Below, one piece after another: positions 1-9,879 of a stretch of DNA of 64,000 bases. The number at the start of each line of letters is the position of its first letter. The stretch's first letter is position 1. A program made the position numbers and the translations under genes. Origin of the DNA: Williamsia serinedens. GTDB taxonomy: Bacteria > Actinomycetota > Actinomycetes > Mycobacteriales > Mycobacteriaceae. The stretch covers positions 724,897 through 788,896 of the forward strand of contig NZ_JAMTCG010000001.1 of the NCBI RefSeq assembly GCF_024171725.1. Reading direction: 5' to 3'. The notes beneath the pieces were generated by a model that worked only from the letters and a program-made list of their open reading frames with translations, did not search any database and was not told the DNA's origin.

Positions 1-2015
1 TACACCTGACCACCGGCGTCGTGCACGGCACCGCAGATCTCGGCGACCTCGTGCTCGAACACGCCGTGGGTCGACGGGTAGGTGATCATGATCGCCGCGA
101 GCGACTCCGCGTGGGTGGCGATCTTCTCCTTGAGGTCGGCGGTGTCGACGTCACCGTTGGCGCGGCACGCGACCACCACGACGCGCATCCCGGCCATGAC
201 GGCCGACGCGGCGTTGGTGCCGTGCGCCGACGACGGGATCAGGCACACGTCGCGGCTCTCGTCGCCGCGGCTCAGGTGGTATTTGCGGATCGCCAGCAGC
301 CCGGCGTACTCGCCCTGCGATCCGGCGTTGGGCTGCAGGCTGATCCGGTCGTAGCCGGTGATGTCGGCCAGCCACGTCTCGAGCCGCTCGATCATGGTGC
401 GCATGCCGACGGTGTCCTCCGACGGCGCGAACGGGTGCAGGTTCGCGATGCCGGGCCAGGTGATGGGCTCCATCTCCGCGGCCGCGTTGAGCTTCATCGT
501 GCACGAACCCAGCGGGATCATGCTGCGGTCGAGTGCGATGTCCTTGTCGGACAGACGACGCAGGTAGCGGAGCATCGACGTCTCGGTCCGGTACCTGTGG
601 AACGCCGGGTGGGTGAGGAACTCGCTCGTCCGCTCCGGCCCGACCGGCGCCTCGGCCACCTCCCCCGACAGCTCGGCCCCGAACGCGACGAGGACACCCG
701 CGACGTGCTCGTCGGTGGTCGTCTCGTCGCAGGCGATGCCGACATGGTCGGCGTCGACGCGCCGCAGGTTGATGCCGGCGTCGCGCTTCGCGGCCTCGAC
801 GACCTGATCGGCGCGGTCGGGCACCCGGGCGAGGACGGTGTCGAAGAACGTGTCGTGCACCACTTCGACGCCGGCGTCGCGCAGACGGCCGGCGACCACG
901 GACGCAAGCGTGTGGACGCGCCGCGCGATGGCGGTGAGGCCGTCGGGACCGTGGTAGCTGGCGTACATCGCGGCGAGCACGGCGAGGAGCACCTGGGCGG
1001 TGCAGATGTTGCTCGTGGCCTTCTCGCGGCGGATGTGCTGCTCCCGCGTCTGCAGCGACAGGCGGTAGGCGAGGTTGCCGTCGGCGTCCTTGGACACGCC
1101 GACCAGGCGGCCGGGCAACTGGCGCGCATGCTGGGTGCGCACCGCGAGATAGCCCGCGTGCGGACCGCCGAAGCCCATCGGGACACCGAAGCGCTGGGTG
1201 GTGCCGAAGCACGCGTCGGCGCCCTGCTCTCCGGGCGAGGTGATGAGGGTCAGCGCGAGCAGGTCGGCGCCGACGGCCACGAGCGCATCACGCTCATGGG
1301 CGGCGGCGATGATCGGCGCGAGGTCGACGACACGACCCGAGGCGCCGGGGACCTGGGTGAGGACGCCGCAGAAATCGCCGTCGGGCAGGCCCTGCGAGAG
1401 GTCGGCGCGGACGACCTCGATGCCCAGCGGCTCGGCACGCGTCTCGATGACCGCGAGGGTCTGCGGGAAGACATCGTCGTCGACGACGAACCGCGGCGAC
1501 TTGTTCTTGGTGGCGCGACGCAACAGGGTCATCGCCTCGGCGGCCGCGGTGCCCTCGTCGAGCATCGACGCGTTGGCGACGTCCATGCCGGTCAGGTCGG
1601 AGACCATCGTCTGGAAGTTGAGCAGCGCCTCGAGGCGGCCCTGGCTGATCTCGGGCTGGTACGGCGTGTACGCGGTGTACCAGGCGGGGTTCTCGACGAT
1701 GTTCCGGCGCAGCACGGCCGGGGTGTGGGTGCCGTAGTAGCCCAGGCCGATCATCGACGGCGCGGCGGTGTTCTGCGACGCGAGGTCGGCGAGCTCGGCG
1801 AGGGCCTCGACCTCGGTGGCCGCGGGCGGGAGGATGTCGAGCCCGGTGGCGTCGGCCGGGTCGGCGATCGACGACGGGACGACACGGGTCGCGAGGTCCT
1901 CCAGCGAGTCGATCCCGAGCGCGTCGAGGATGCGGCCCAGGTCGTGGTCGTCGGGGCCGATGTGGCGGTCGGCGAAGGCGTCGGTGACGTCGGCGATACG
2001 GGTCTGTTCGGACAC
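1..2015 (-). CDS. gcvP: Glycine dehydrogenase (decarboxylating), P-protein, 3' end outside window
   Basis: P-protein of the glycine cleavage system: PLP-dependent decarboxylation of glycine with transfer of the aminomethyl group to lipoyl-GcvH. The window holds about 671 N-terminal codons of a protein usually near 950 residues. Visible landmarks are the N-terminal ADRHIGP motif, the [20 protein letters not shown] stretch and [12 protein letters not shown] near residue 505. The PLP-lysine region (NLHKTF type) lies beyond base 1, so catalytic integrity cannot be judged. The GTG start at 2015 follows a GGGGAGG ribosome-binding site. A tandem glycine riboswitch lies directly upstream, so expression should rise with glycine. 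Family certain; partial only because of the window edge. Confidence 0.97.
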   Translation of the reverse strand, partial: MSEQTRIADVTDAFADRHIGPDDHDLGRILDALGIDSLEDLATRVVPSSIADPADATGLDILPPAATEVEALAELADLASQNTAAPSMIGLGYYGTHTPAVLRRNIVENPAWYTAYTPYQPEISQGRLEALLNFQTMVSDLTGMDVANASMLDEGTAAAEAMTLLRRATKNKSPRFVVDDDVFPQTLAVIETRAEPLGIEVVRADLSQGLPDGDFCGVLTQVPGASGRVVDLAPIIAAAHERDALVAVGADLLALTLITSPGEQGADACFGTTQRFGVPMGFGGPHAGYLAVRTQHARQLPGRLVGVSKDADGNLAYRLSLQTREQHIRREKATSNICTAQVLLAVLAAMYASYHGPDGLTAIARRVHTLASVVAGRLRDAGVEVVHDTFFDTVLARVPDRADQVVEAAKRDAGINLRRVDADHVGIACDETTTDEHVAGVLVAFGAELSGEVAEAPVGPERTSEFLTHPAFHRYRTETSMLRYLRRLSDKDIALDRSMIPLGSCTMKLNAAAEMEPITWPGIANLHPFAPSEDTVGMRTMIERLETWLADITGYDRISLQPNAGSQGEYAGLLAIRKYHLSRGDESRDVCLIPSSAHGTNAASAVMAGMRVVVVACRANGDVDTADLKEKIATHAESLAAIMITYPSTHGVFEHEVAEICGAVHDAGGQV

Positions 2016-2083
2016 GGGTGGGACCTCCCCTGGTGCATGCCCGACGATGCCGCCGGGCAGCGGTTGGTCCTCCCCCTCTGTCC

Positions 2084-2278
2084 TGCCCGTCGAGGACGGG
2101 CGCCTGAGAGATTGAGCCGCGGGCGGCGGCCTTTCACCGTGGGCGGACGATGCGGACACCGTCACTTTCCAGAGACGCCGGGGTGCGGCACGGTCCCGGG
2201 TGCCTGAGAGATTGACGGAGAGGTGTTGCTCCTTCGGCGGCCGCGACCGATCGGGTCGCGACACTCTCCCATGCCGCT
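2084..2278 (-). promoter_or_regulatory. Tandem glycine riboswitch upstream of gcvP
   Basis: Read on the minus strand, aptamer I (about 2275-2200) has the GGGAGAG opening, a CCGAAGGAGCAA core and a CTCTCAGGC close. Aptamer II (about 2180-2100) has GTCTCTGG, a GGTGAAAGG core and a second CTCTCAGGC close. The linker is short, as in known cooperative two-aptamer glycine riboswitches. Downstream are two GC hairpins (2101-2085 and 2058-2039, the latter just before the gcvP ribosome-binding site) and no U-run, so control may act on translation rather than intrinsic termination. The mechanism is inference; the riboswitch call rests on the two conserved cores and its position before gcvP. Confidence 0.93.
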
Positions 2279-2309
2279 GCGACGTGGGGCCGAGTTTACC
2301 CCGGTGGTG

Positions 2310-3020
<711 letters not shown>

Positions 3021-3191
3021 CGGTGCAACTCAGGGTACCCCTGCGACCCGACCCTGGGTGTCGTCCCGCGATCTCGCGGGTTCGAGGGGAACGCTATGGC
3101 CCCGCGACGCGCCGATCAACGCGACTCGCCCGCCCGAGAAGTCTCAATCTCAGCTTGAGGGTGAACCGTGACCCCGGGGAGATGCTTCCGT

Positions 3192-3279
3192 GATCAGGCT
3201 CCGCCTGTCACACCGGATCAGGCTCCGCCTGTCACACAGGATCAGGCTCCGCCTGTCACACAGGATCAGGCTCCGCCTG
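3192..3279. repeat. Four 24-bp tandem repeats at the 3' end of the bifunctional nuclease gene
   Basis: Units begin at 3192, 3216, 3240 and 3264, each with the core GATCAGGCTCCGCCTG; the first three continue GTCACAC, the last diverges after the core. The core contains the inverted repeat CAGGC-TCC-GCCTG. The last unit encodes the end of the nuclease gene, including its TGA (3268-3266), and the other three carry the same stop beyond it. Likely a replication-slippage array; it could act as stacked small hairpins at the transcript end. Confidence 0.9.
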
Positions 3280-3766
3280 AGGCCTTGAAGTCGTCGGGCG
3301 AGATGTTGTCCAGGAACTCCTTGAACTTCTCCACCTCGTCCTCCTTGACCTCCTCGGAGTCGGCTGACTCCTCGTCGGGGATGATCAGGCCCGCCTCGGT
3401 GAGGACGCCCTCCTCGGCGATGATCGGCACCTCGGCGCGCATCGCGACCGCGACGGCGTCCGACGGCCGCGCCGACACGCGCAGCTCACCGCCGAAGATC
3501 ATCTCGGCGTAGAAGGTGCCCTCCTGCATGTCGACGATGCGCACCTCGACGAGTTCCTGGCCGAACGCGGTCACGAGGTTGACGATCAGGTCGTGGGTGA
3601 GCGGCCGGGGCGGCTCGACGCCCTTCTGCTTCAGGGCGATCGAAGCGGCCTCGCTCTGGCCGATCCAGATCGGGAGATAGCGCTCCCCGTCGACCTCGCG
3701 GAGCAGCAACACGGGCTGACCCTGTGGTGGTTCCACGCGGATCCCGACGACGTGCATCTCACCCAT
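3266..3766 (-). CDS. Bifunctional nuclease family protein (DUF151)
   Basis: 166 residues with the complete DUF151 fold (MHVVGIRVEPPQGQPVLLLR, then a YLPIWIGQSEA motif and RPSDAVAVAMRAEVPI). The family includes plant and bacterial proteins with reported DNase/RNase activity; in mycobacteria the homologue is Rv1829, in the same neighbourhood. The acidic C-terminal tail (EESADSEEVKEDEVEKFKEFL) is typical. The ATG at 3766 is chosen because GGGAGAG lies at proper spacing and the family begins there; the open frame extends further upstream without homology. It lies downstream of the GarA-linked MerR gene, and its end is embedded in the 24-bp repeat array. The cellular role is not known. Confidence 0.9.
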   Translation of the reverse strand: MGEMHVVGIRVEPPQGQPVLLLREVDGERYLPIWIGQSEAASIALKQKGVEPPRPLTHDLIVNLVTAFGQELVEVRIVDMQEGTFYAEMIFGGELRVSARPSDAVAVAMRAEVPIIAEEGVLTEAGLIIPDEESADSEEVKEDEVEKFKEFLDNISPDDFKASGGA

Positions 3767-3909
3767 GGTCACTCTCCCGCCTGCCAAGGGGCACATCTCA
3801 CAGCGCGACGCGCCTGTCGAACAGCACCGACCGGCACGTGGGGTACGGGCCGGTCGATCATGGTCGACGCTACACCTCACGGGCGCGACCCACCGGGGCG
3901 TGCGCGGGC

Positions 3910-4662
3910 TCAGTCCAGGGCATCGCGCACAGCGGCTTTCACCAGCTGTGTGTGCAGGGTGACGGTCAACGCGGCCACCTCGCGGGTGAGTTCCTCGGCC
4001 CGGTCGCGGGCGCCGGCGCCCTTGCTCTTCGCGATCGGGTTCGCGATCTGGGCGACCAGACCGGCCTCGCGGTCGGCGGAGACCTTGAACGCGCGCAGGT
4101 GCCTCGCCTCGAGGCCGTAGTCGGCGAGCGCTGCGGCCGCCTCGACCAGCCGGACCGCGTCCTCGTCGAAGAACCCGCCGGGTCCGGGTGTGAGCAGACC
4201 GGCGGCGAGGAGTTCGGACACGAACTCGGCGTCGGCCCCGGTGCGCTCGACCAGCGCCTCGCGCGACACGCGACCACCCGCGCTCTCGAAGTCCATCGCG
4301 GGGGCCACCCACGACTTCGCCGTCGACAGCAACCGCGGGGTGCCCGGGTCGACGCGTTCGCCACGGTCGATGGCCTCGAGCTGGTCCTTGATGACCTTCA
4401 GCGGCAGATAGCGGTCCCGCTGGGCGGTGAGGACGAAGCGCAGCCGTTCACAGTCGTCGGCGGTGAACCGTCGGTAGCCCGACGGTGACCGCTGGGGCGT
4501 GATGAGCCCCTCCGCCTCGAGGAAGCGGATCTTCGAGATGGTGACGTCGGGGAAATCCGGACGGAGCCGGTCGAGGACGGCGCCGATGGACATCGACCCC
4601 TCGCCGGCTCCCGCCCGACCGCCCGCGCGGGCGGCCCCGCCACCGGTGGACGGCGCGGTCAC
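3910..4662 (-). CDS. MerR-family transcriptional regulator (Rv1828-like)
   Basis: 250 residues with a GTG start. The MerR DNA-binding domain lies at about residues 24-100 ([20 protein letters not shown], then [21 protein letters not shown]), followed by a long helical C-terminal half. It corresponds to mycobacterial Rv1828, which sits immediately after garA. Here the start is 6 bp from the garA stop, so the two are co-transcribed. No metal-binding Cys pattern is seen, so it is not a metal sensor of the classic MerR type; the ligand is unknown. A conserved partner of GarA and glycine metabolism by position only. Confidence 0.9.
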   Translation of the reverse strand: MTAPSTGGGAARAGGRAGAGEGSMSIGAVLDRLRPDFPDVTISKIRFLEAEGLITPQRSPSGYRRFTADDCERLRFVLTAQRDRYLPLKVIKDQLEAIDRGERVDPGTPRLLSTAKSWVAPAMDFESAGGRVSREALVERTGADAEFVSELLAAGLLTPGPGGFFDEDAVRLVEAAAALADYGLEARHLRAFKVSADREAGLVAQIANPIAKSKGAGARDRAEELTREVAALTVTLHTQLVKAAVRDALD

Positions 4663-4668
4663 GACCGG

Positions 4669-5127
4669 TTACCCGGCCGCCGACGATCCGTCGCCGGAGG
4701 GTCCGCTGAGGAACACCAGACGGAACTTGCCGATCTGCACCTCGTCGCCGTTGGCCAGGACCGCCGAGTCGACGGGCTCCCGGTTCACGTAGGTGCCGTT
4801 CAGCGAGCCGACGTCGACGACCTGGAACTCGTTGTCCGCGAGACGGAACTCCGCGTGGCGACGGGAGACGGTCACGTCGTCGAGGAAGATGTCGCTGTCG
4901 GGGTGGCGACCCGCCGACGTGGTGGTCTGATCGAGGAGGAAGCGCGACCCGGCGTTCGGCCCACGCTTGACGACGAGCAGCGCGGTACCCGGCGAGAGAC
5001 GTTCGACGGCGGCCTCGGCGGTGTCGGTCGTCGATCCCCCGGAAGCGTCGAGTTCCTTGATGAAATCGGCGCGGAAGACCGACGTCGTCTCCACGGGCGC
5101 GTCGTAGTCCTTCTCGTTGTCGCTCAC
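4669..5127 (-). CDS. garA: FHA-domain glycogen accumulation regulator GarA
   Basis: 152 residues. The N-terminal ETTSVFRADF motif holds the two threonines that PknB/PknG phosphorylate in the mycobacterial protein, followed by a full FHA domain (GRHPDSDIFLDD, TVSRRHAEF, VGSLNGTYVN). Unphosphorylated GarA binds and inhibits 2-oxoglutarate decarboxylase/dehydrogenase and NAD-glutamate dehydrogenase and activates glutamate synthase; phosphorylation makes the FHA domain bind its own tail and switches this off. These are known facts of the family, not seen here. The GTG at 5127 is preceded by AAGGAG and gives the family N-terminus. About 200 bp of non-coding DNA upstream (5128-5327) probably holds its promoter. 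Confidence 0.97.
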   Translation of the reverse strand: MSDNEKDYDAPVETTSVFRADFIKELDASGGSTTDTAEAAVERLSPGTALLVVKRGPNAGSRFLLDQTTTSAGRHPDSDIFLDDVTVSRRHAEFRLADNEFQVVDVGSLNGTYVNREPVDSAVLANGDEVQIGKFRLVFLSGPSGDGSSAAG

Positions 5128-5327
5128 CAACCACTCCTTCTCGGGTTCTCGTGACCTGTCGATGCAGGTCGCGCGTGTCGGGTCGACAGCGGTGGCGCAT
5201 GTCGACCCGGTTGTCCGTGGTGATCCCCGGCGGCCGGGGTGCCTGTCGACGCGGTGGTGGTCCGCGTCAGGTGCTCCCGAGGTCCGCTCGTGCCCATCTG
5301 ACCGTACCCTGCCGGGCCCCGGCCGGA

Positions 5328-5732
5328 TCAGCTGTCGATGACCTTGCGGTAGCCGTCGGCGTCGAGCAGGCCGCCGAGCACCGCGTCGAGGTCGGTGCCG
5401 TCGGAGACGGCGATCTCGATGAGCCACCCGTCGCCGTACGGCGCGGAGTTCACCAGTTCCGGCGTGCTCTCCAGGGCGTCGTTCACCGCGGCCACCGAGC
5501 CCTCGAGCGGGCCGTAGATGTCCGACACGCTCTTGGTCGACTCGACCTCGGCGAACGACTCGCCCGCGGTCACATCGTCGTCGACGGCGGGCAGCTGCAC
5601 GAACACGACGTCGCCGAGCTGATCCTGTGCGTAGGCGGTGATCCCGACCCGGACCCGATCCGGTCCGAGCTGCTCGATCCACTCGTGTTCGACGGTGTAG
5701 CGCAGGTTCCCGGGGACCTCGATCTCACTCAC
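5328..5732 (-). CDS. gcvH: Glycine cleavage system H protein
   Basis: 134 residues, a normal length. It is the lipoyl carrier that shuttles the methylamine group between GcvP, GcvT and lipoamide dehydrogenase. The lipoylated lysine sits in ESTKSVSDIYGP near residue 69, and the fold opens with YTVEHEWIE. It ends about 200 bp before garA and begins 11 bp after the pgsA2 stop, suggesting transcription from or through pgsA2. In M. tuberculosis three genes (Rv1823-Rv1825) lie between pgsA2 and gcvH; they are absent here. gcvT is not in the window. Confidence 0.97.
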   Translation of the reverse strand: MSEIEVPGNLRYTVEHEWIEQLGPDRVRVGITAYAQDQLGDVVFVQLPAVDDDVTAGESFAEVESTKSVSDIYGPLEGSVAAVNDALESTPELVNSAPYGDGWLIEIAVSDGTDLDAVLGGLLDADGYRKVIDS

Positions 5733-5742
5733 GCCGTGAACC

Positions 5743-6360
5743 CTATCGTGCCCGCGGCACGTGCCGGACGACGAGCACCACCTGCCACCAGTACTGCACG
5801 AACGACCACACGTACATGCCGGTGCCCCAGATGAGGAAGGCCCATCCGATCGGGTGGAACACGTCGCCGAGCCAGTTGTCGATCTGTCCGCCGAGCACGA
5901 ACGGGAACCCGTACATCAGCGAGAACGTCGCCGCCTTGCCCACGTAGGTGACCGGCAGCGCGGTCAACCCGCGCGTGCGCAGGATCGGAACCGCGGCCAG
6001 CAGCAACAGATCCCGTCCGATGAGGACCCCGATGAGCCACCAGGGGACGATGTCGCGCACCCCGAGGCAGATCGGGATGACGATCATGTAGATCCGGTCG
6101 GCGGCCGGGTCGAGCAGGGCGCCGAGCGACGACGACTGGTCCAACAGTCGGGCGAGTTTGCCGTCGGCCCAGTCCGACGCACCGGACACCAGGAGGATCG
6201 CGAACGACCACCCGTAGGCGTGCTCGAACACCAACAGCCACACGAACACCGGCACGAGCACCAGACGCAGCAGGCTCAGTGCGTTGGGGACCGTGACGAC
6301 GCGGTCCGACATGACGGGCTCGACCGCCCCGGGTGCCCGCGTGGAGCCCTCGGAATCCAT
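5743..6360 (-). CDS. pgsA2: CDP-alcohol phosphatidyltransferase (PgsA2-like)
   Basis: 205 residues, an integral membrane protein with several helices. The CDP-alcohol phosphotransferase signature is complete: SDWADGKLAR, then G, then LLDPAADR, giving the D-x2-DG-x2-AR-x8-G-x3-D-x3-D pattern. Such enzymes transfer a phosphatidyl group from CDP-diacylglycerol to an alcohol such as glycerol 3-phosphate or phosphatidylglycerol. The gene follows secA2 as in mycobacteria (Rv1821-Rv1822). The substrate cannot be read from sequence. Start is uncertain: the ATG at 6360 and an internal ATG at 6312 (MSDRVVTVPNAL) are both possible and neither has a strong ribosome-binding site. Confidence 0.9.
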   Translation of the reverse strand: MDSEGSTRAPGAVEPVMSDRVVTVPNALSLLRLVLVPVFVWLLVFEHAYGWSFAILLVSGASDWADGKLARLLDQSSSLGALLDPAADRIYMIVIPICLGVRDIVPWWLIGVLIGRDLLLLAAVPILRTRGLTALPVTYVGKAATFSLMYGFPFVLGGQIDNWLGDVFHPIGWAFLIWGTGMYVWSFVQYWWQVVLVVRHVPRAR

Positions 6361-6396
6361 GGCGCCCAGCCTGTCACACCACCGACGGGCCCGGGG

Positions 6397-8796
6397 TCAG
6401 CGGAAGATGCCGATGATCCCCTGCAGCGTCTTCGCCCCGCCCGACGCGAACGGGTTGTCGTGGACCATGTAGGTCCACGTCGTCGTCGAGCGACGCAGGT
6501 CCGCGCCCTCGAGGTCGACGCCGTCGGCGGTGATGGTCGCCTCGCGGAAGGTGGTGCGCGCCTTCTCCACCGCCTCGGCGGGAAGGGTCGCGAAGGCGTC
6601 GAGGATCAGCTTGTGGAACTCGTCGAGCGGGCTCTCCCGGCCGATCGACCGCAGGTGGATGCTGGCGCGCACATCGGCGACGAAGGCCAGGTGATCGGCC
6701 CAGGCGCGGTCGAGGTGGTACAGCACGATCTCGCGGGCCGCCTGCACGAGGACGTCACGCGGCACCGGGTCGGTCTTCACGGCCACCGCCGAGGCCTGCG
6801 CGCCGTCGGACTCGTCGGCAGCGTCCTCAGGAGTCGTCGACGAGCCGGCCGTCCCCGTCAGCTCGGCGTACCGCTGCGGCTCGGACTCCTCGAACTCCGT
6901 CAGGGCGATGTCGGTGGTGAGCACCTCCATGCGGCGCTTGACGACGATGTCGCGCTGCTGGTTGACCAGCTTGTTGTAGCGCCAGGTGTTCGCGTGCAGC
7001 TCGAGCATGATGCCCTCGGCCACACGCTGCGCCTGCTCGATGAGCTCGATGCCGCGCTCCCCCATCGACCCGTCCTCGTTCTCCGACTCTGGATCCCGCT
7101 TGAACGACAGGTTCTTGGTGACCACCGGGTCCTGCAGCGAGGAGAAGAACACGCTGCGCCCCGGGTCACCCTGACGACCCGCACGTCCGCGCAGCTGGCT
7201 GTCGAGCCGCTCGGTGTCGTGACGTCCGGTCCCGACGACGCACAGACCGCCGAGTTCGACGATCTGGTCGCGGGCACCGGTCGACTTGCCGTCCTTCTCG
7301 CCGCGGCTGCCGCCGAGCTTGATGTCGGTGCCGCGACCGGCCATCTGCGTCGAGACCGTGACGGCGTCGAGTGCGCCGGCCTCGGCGATGATGACCGCCT
7401 CCTCGGCGTCGTTCTTGGCGTTGAGGACGACACTGCTGACGCCTGCCCGCTCGAGCAGCAGCGCCAGCTCCTCCGACTCGGCGACGTCGTGGGTGCCGAT
7501 GAGCACCGGCTGGCCGGTCTCGTGGATCTCCTTGACGAACTCGACGATCGCCTCGGCCTTGTGGAACTTGGTGTCGTACACGCGATCGGGCTCGTCGACA
7601 CGGATGTTGTCGGTGTTCGGCGGGATCTGCGAGACGGCGAGGTCGTAGAACTGGCGGAACTGCTCGCCGGCGGCGAGGGCGGTGCCGGTCATGCCGCACA
7701 CCGTCGGGTAGCGACCGATGAGCGCCTGGACGGTCATCGTGTCGATGACCTCGCCCGAATCCGTCTGCGCCAGGCCCTCTTTCATCTCCACGGCCGCCTG
7801 CAGGCCGTCGGGCCAGCGCTGCAGCTGGGCGACACGGCCGCGGGAGGAGTTGATGAGGTGCACGCCGCCGTCGCGGACGATGTAGTGGACGTCGCGTTCG
7901 ACGAGGATGTGCGCGTGCATGGCGATGGTGACGTGCACGAGCGTGGTGCCGACGTGCTCCTCGGAGTAGAGGTCGATGCCGCCGAGCTCGGCCTCGACGA
8001 ACTCCGCGCCCTCGTCGGTGAGGAATACGTTGCGGCCCTCGGTGTCGATCTCGTAGTGGTTCTTCTTCAGCTTGGCCACGGTGTCGTGGATGAGCTTGTC
8101 GGGCACCTCGCCGGTGGTGGCGCCGGCCAGGATGAGGGGCACCAGCGCCTCGTCGACGAGCACCGAGTCGGCCTCGTCGATGATCGCCACGTCCGGTGTC
8201 GGGGAGACCAGGTCCTCCTCGCGGGTGACCAGCTGGTCGCGCAGGACGTCGAACCCGATCTCGTTCACCGAGGCGTAGGTGACGTCGGCGGCGTAGGCGG
8301 TACGGCGCTCGTCCTTCGTCGACGACTCCGACACCGAGCCGGAGGTCATGTCGAACAGGTCGAACAGGGGCTTCATCCACTCCGCGTCGCGCGTGGCGAG
8401 GTAGTCGTTGACGGAGATGACATGCACGCGGCGGCCCAGCAGCACGTAGCCGACGGCCGCGATCGCGCCCGACAGGGTCTTGCCCTCACCGGTCGCCATC
8501 TCGACGATGTCGCCCTCGAGCAGGCGCAGCGCGCCCTGCAGCTGGACGTCGAAGGGGCGCATCTGCAGCGAGCGCTCGGCACCCTCGCGGACCAGGGCCA
8601 GGAACTTCGCGCGGTCGTCCCCCGCGGGATCGGTGATGTCCAGTTTCTCCGCCGCCGACGCGAACTCGTCGTCGGACAACCCCGCGGCCCAGTCGTCGTG
8701 CGAGGAGGCCTTGGTGATGAGGGCGACCGACTTCGACTGGTTGCGCGTCGCCTGCGCGCCCAGCATCCGCCACATCCTGTTGGAGAGCTTGCCCAC
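6397..8796 (-). CDS. secA2: Accessory Sec translocase ATPase SecA2
   Basis: 799 residues, close to mycobacterial SecA2 (about 808) and shorter than SecA1. The motor motifs are present: Walker A (ATGEGKT) near residue 100, the DEAD-like [13 protein letters not shown] near 209, and the second helicase half with [13 protein letters not shown]. It lacks the C-terminal zinc-binding tail of canonical SecA, as expected. SecA2 exports a small subset of proteins in mycolata. The GTG at 8796 is preferred because AGGAG lies about 10 nt upstream; in-frame codons further upstream have no homology. Located beside pgsA2 as in mycobacteria. Confidence 0.96.
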   Translation of the reverse strand: MGKLSNRMWRMLGAQATRNQSKSVALITKASSHDDWAAGLSDDEFASAAEKLDITDPAGDDRAKFLALVREGAERSLQMRPFDVQLQGALRLLEGDIVEMATGEGKTLSGAIAAVGYVLLGRRVHVISVNDYLATRDAEWMKPLFDLFDMTSGSVSESSTKDERRTAYAADVTYASVNEIGFDVLRDQLVTREEDLVSPTPDVAIIDEADSVLVDEALVPLILAGATTGEVPDKLIHDTVAKLKKNHYEIDTEGRNVFLTDEGAEFVEAELGGIDLYSEEHVGTTLVHVTIAMHAHILVERDVHYIVRDGGVHLINSSRGRVAQLQRWPDGLQAAVEMKEGLAQTDSGEVIDTMTVQALIGRYPTVCGMTGTALAAGEQFRQFYDLAVSQIPPNTDNIRVDEPDRVYDTKFHKAEAIVEFVKEIHETGQPVLIGTHDVAESEELALLLERAGVSSVVLNAKNDAEEAVIIAEAGALDAVTVSTQMAGRGTDIKLGGSRGEKDGKSTGARDQIVELGGLCVVGTGRHDTERLDSQLRGRAGRQGDPGRSVFFSSLQDPVVTKNLSFKRDPESENEDGSMGERGIELIEQAQRVAEGIMLELHANTWRYNKLVNQQRDIVVKRRMEVLTTDIALTEFEESEPQRYAELTGTAGSSTTPEDAADESDGAQASAVAVKTDPVPRDVLVQAAREIVLYHLDRAWADHLAFVADVRASIHLRSIGRESPLDEFHKLILDAFATLPAEAVEKARTTFREATITADGVDLEGADLRRSTTTWTYMVHDNPFASGGAKTLQGIIGIFR

Positions 8797-8921
8797 TGAC
8801 CGATCACTCCTGTCTGACGTGCACGGGGGCCTGCCCGCCCCGCGCCCCGTGGCCGACCCCACCGTACGCGGGACGGCCCGCCGACCTGCGGGAGATCACG
8901 CCGTCGAGGTCACACCCCTTC

Positions 8922-8969
8922 GACGACGTCGACTCAGACCCCGCCGACGACGTCGACTCAGACCCCGCC
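8922..8969. repeat. 24-bp tandem duplication over a stop codon
   Basis: Two perfect 24-bp copies (8922-8945 and 8946-8969), each starting GACGACGTCGACTCAGAC, followed by a partial third copy. The second copy carries the hydrolase stop codon (8960-8958), and the first copy repeats that stop 24 bp downstream in the same frame. Consistent with a slippage duplication at the gene end. Confidence 0.85.
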
Positions 8970-9872
8970 GACGACTTCGTCGAGGAAGTCGACGTAATCG
9001 GCGACCGCGGTCTCGAAGGCGTCGCCGAGATAGATGTCGAAGTGGCCGACCGGGTAGCGCTTGATCACGGCGTTCGGCATGCGTTCGGCGTGCTTGATCG
9101 TCGCGGCGGCCGGGGCCACGGTGTCGTTCTCGCAGACGCCGAACAGGACCGGCGCCGTCACCGACCTCGCGACCTTGCCCGGCTTGTCCCGCGGGATCCG
9201 CAGGGCCACGGCCGCGGCGACCTCGTCGGAGAAGGACATCCCCTCGGGCACGAGGGCGAGGTAGCCGTCGAGCGCGTCGGGGGTGTTCATCAGGGCGGTC
9301 TGGCCGGGTCGTCCCGCCAGCGGCACCAACACCCGGGGCTTGTGGCGTGCGGCGGCGAGCGTGTCGGCGACGGCGCGGGCGGTGACGGCGAGCGACGACG
9401 GCCCCATGCTGGCGCGTGCCGAGGCGATCCCGTCGGTGAAGGGGCACTGCGCGATCGCCGCGGCGACGCGCGGGTCCTGCGCCGCGATGACCAGCACGTG
9501 TCCGCCGCCGAACGAGGACCCGAAGAGGACGACACGGTCGGGGTCGACACCCGGCAGCGACCGCGCGTGGGCGATGGCGGCGTGCCAGTCCTCCCGTTGA
9601 CGGTCGACGTCGAGGAGCTGGCGCGGCTCGCCGCCGCTGGCACCGAAGTGCCGGTAGTCGAAGGCCAGCGCGTGGTATCCCGCGTCGGCGAACCGCTCCG
9701 CATAGGCGTCGAGCCGCATCTCCTTCACCGCGCCGAGGCCGTGGCCCAGCACCACGATCGGGCGTCGTTCACCGTCGGCCGCCTCGGCCCGGTACAGCCA
9801 CCCCGCGCAGCGGGTGCCGTGCGAGTCGACCGTGATGTCCTCGCGTGGATACGCCTCGGGCCCCGTCGTCAT
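8958..9872 (-). CDS. Alpha/beta hydrolase
   Basis: 304 residues. An oxyanion-type HGLG appears near residue 45 (VVLGHGLGAVKEM). The nucleophile elbow GSSFGG is near 117, the acid CENDTV near 248 and the histidine GHFDIY near 276, so the catalytic triad looks complete. It resembles the dienelactone-hydrolase/S15-like group with an inserted cap. Substrate unknown. It is the last gene of a three-gene operon: its ATG is 7 bp after the UPF0548 stop, and that gene overlaps the mismatch glycosylase. The stop codon lies in a 24-bp tandem duplication. Confidence 0.85.
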   Translation of the reverse strand: MTTGPEAYPREDITVDSHGTRCAGWLYRAEAADGERRPIVVLGHGLGAVKEMRLDAYAERFADAGYHALAFDYRHFGASGGEPRQLLDVDRQREDWHAAIAHARSLPGVDPDRVVLFGSSFGGGHVLVIAAQDPRVAAAIAQCPFTDGIASARASMGPSSLAVTARAVADTLAAARHKPRVLVPLAGRPGQTALMNTPDALDGYLALVPEGMSFSDEVAAAVALRIPRDKPGKVARSVTAPVLFGVCENDTVAPAAATIKHAERMPNAVIKRYPVGHFDIYLGDAFETAVADYVDFLDEVVGGV

Positions 9873-9879
9873 GGGGTGA

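Noticed and set aside
3192..3279. CRISPR-like array
   Set aside because: Units are directly adjacent with no unique spacers, and no cas genes are near; a simple tandem repeat.
3767..4312. N-terminal extension of the bifunctional nuclease
   Set aside because: Not conserved in type, overlaps the MerR gene, and a good ribosome-binding site precedes the ATG at 3766.
5761..8799. A plus-strand open frame of about 1000 codons opposite pgsA2 and secA2
   Set aside because: Reads as Arg/Val/Asp/Gly-rich antisense of real high-GC genes, with no domain and no ribosome-binding site; secA2 and pgsA2 on the minus strand are certain.
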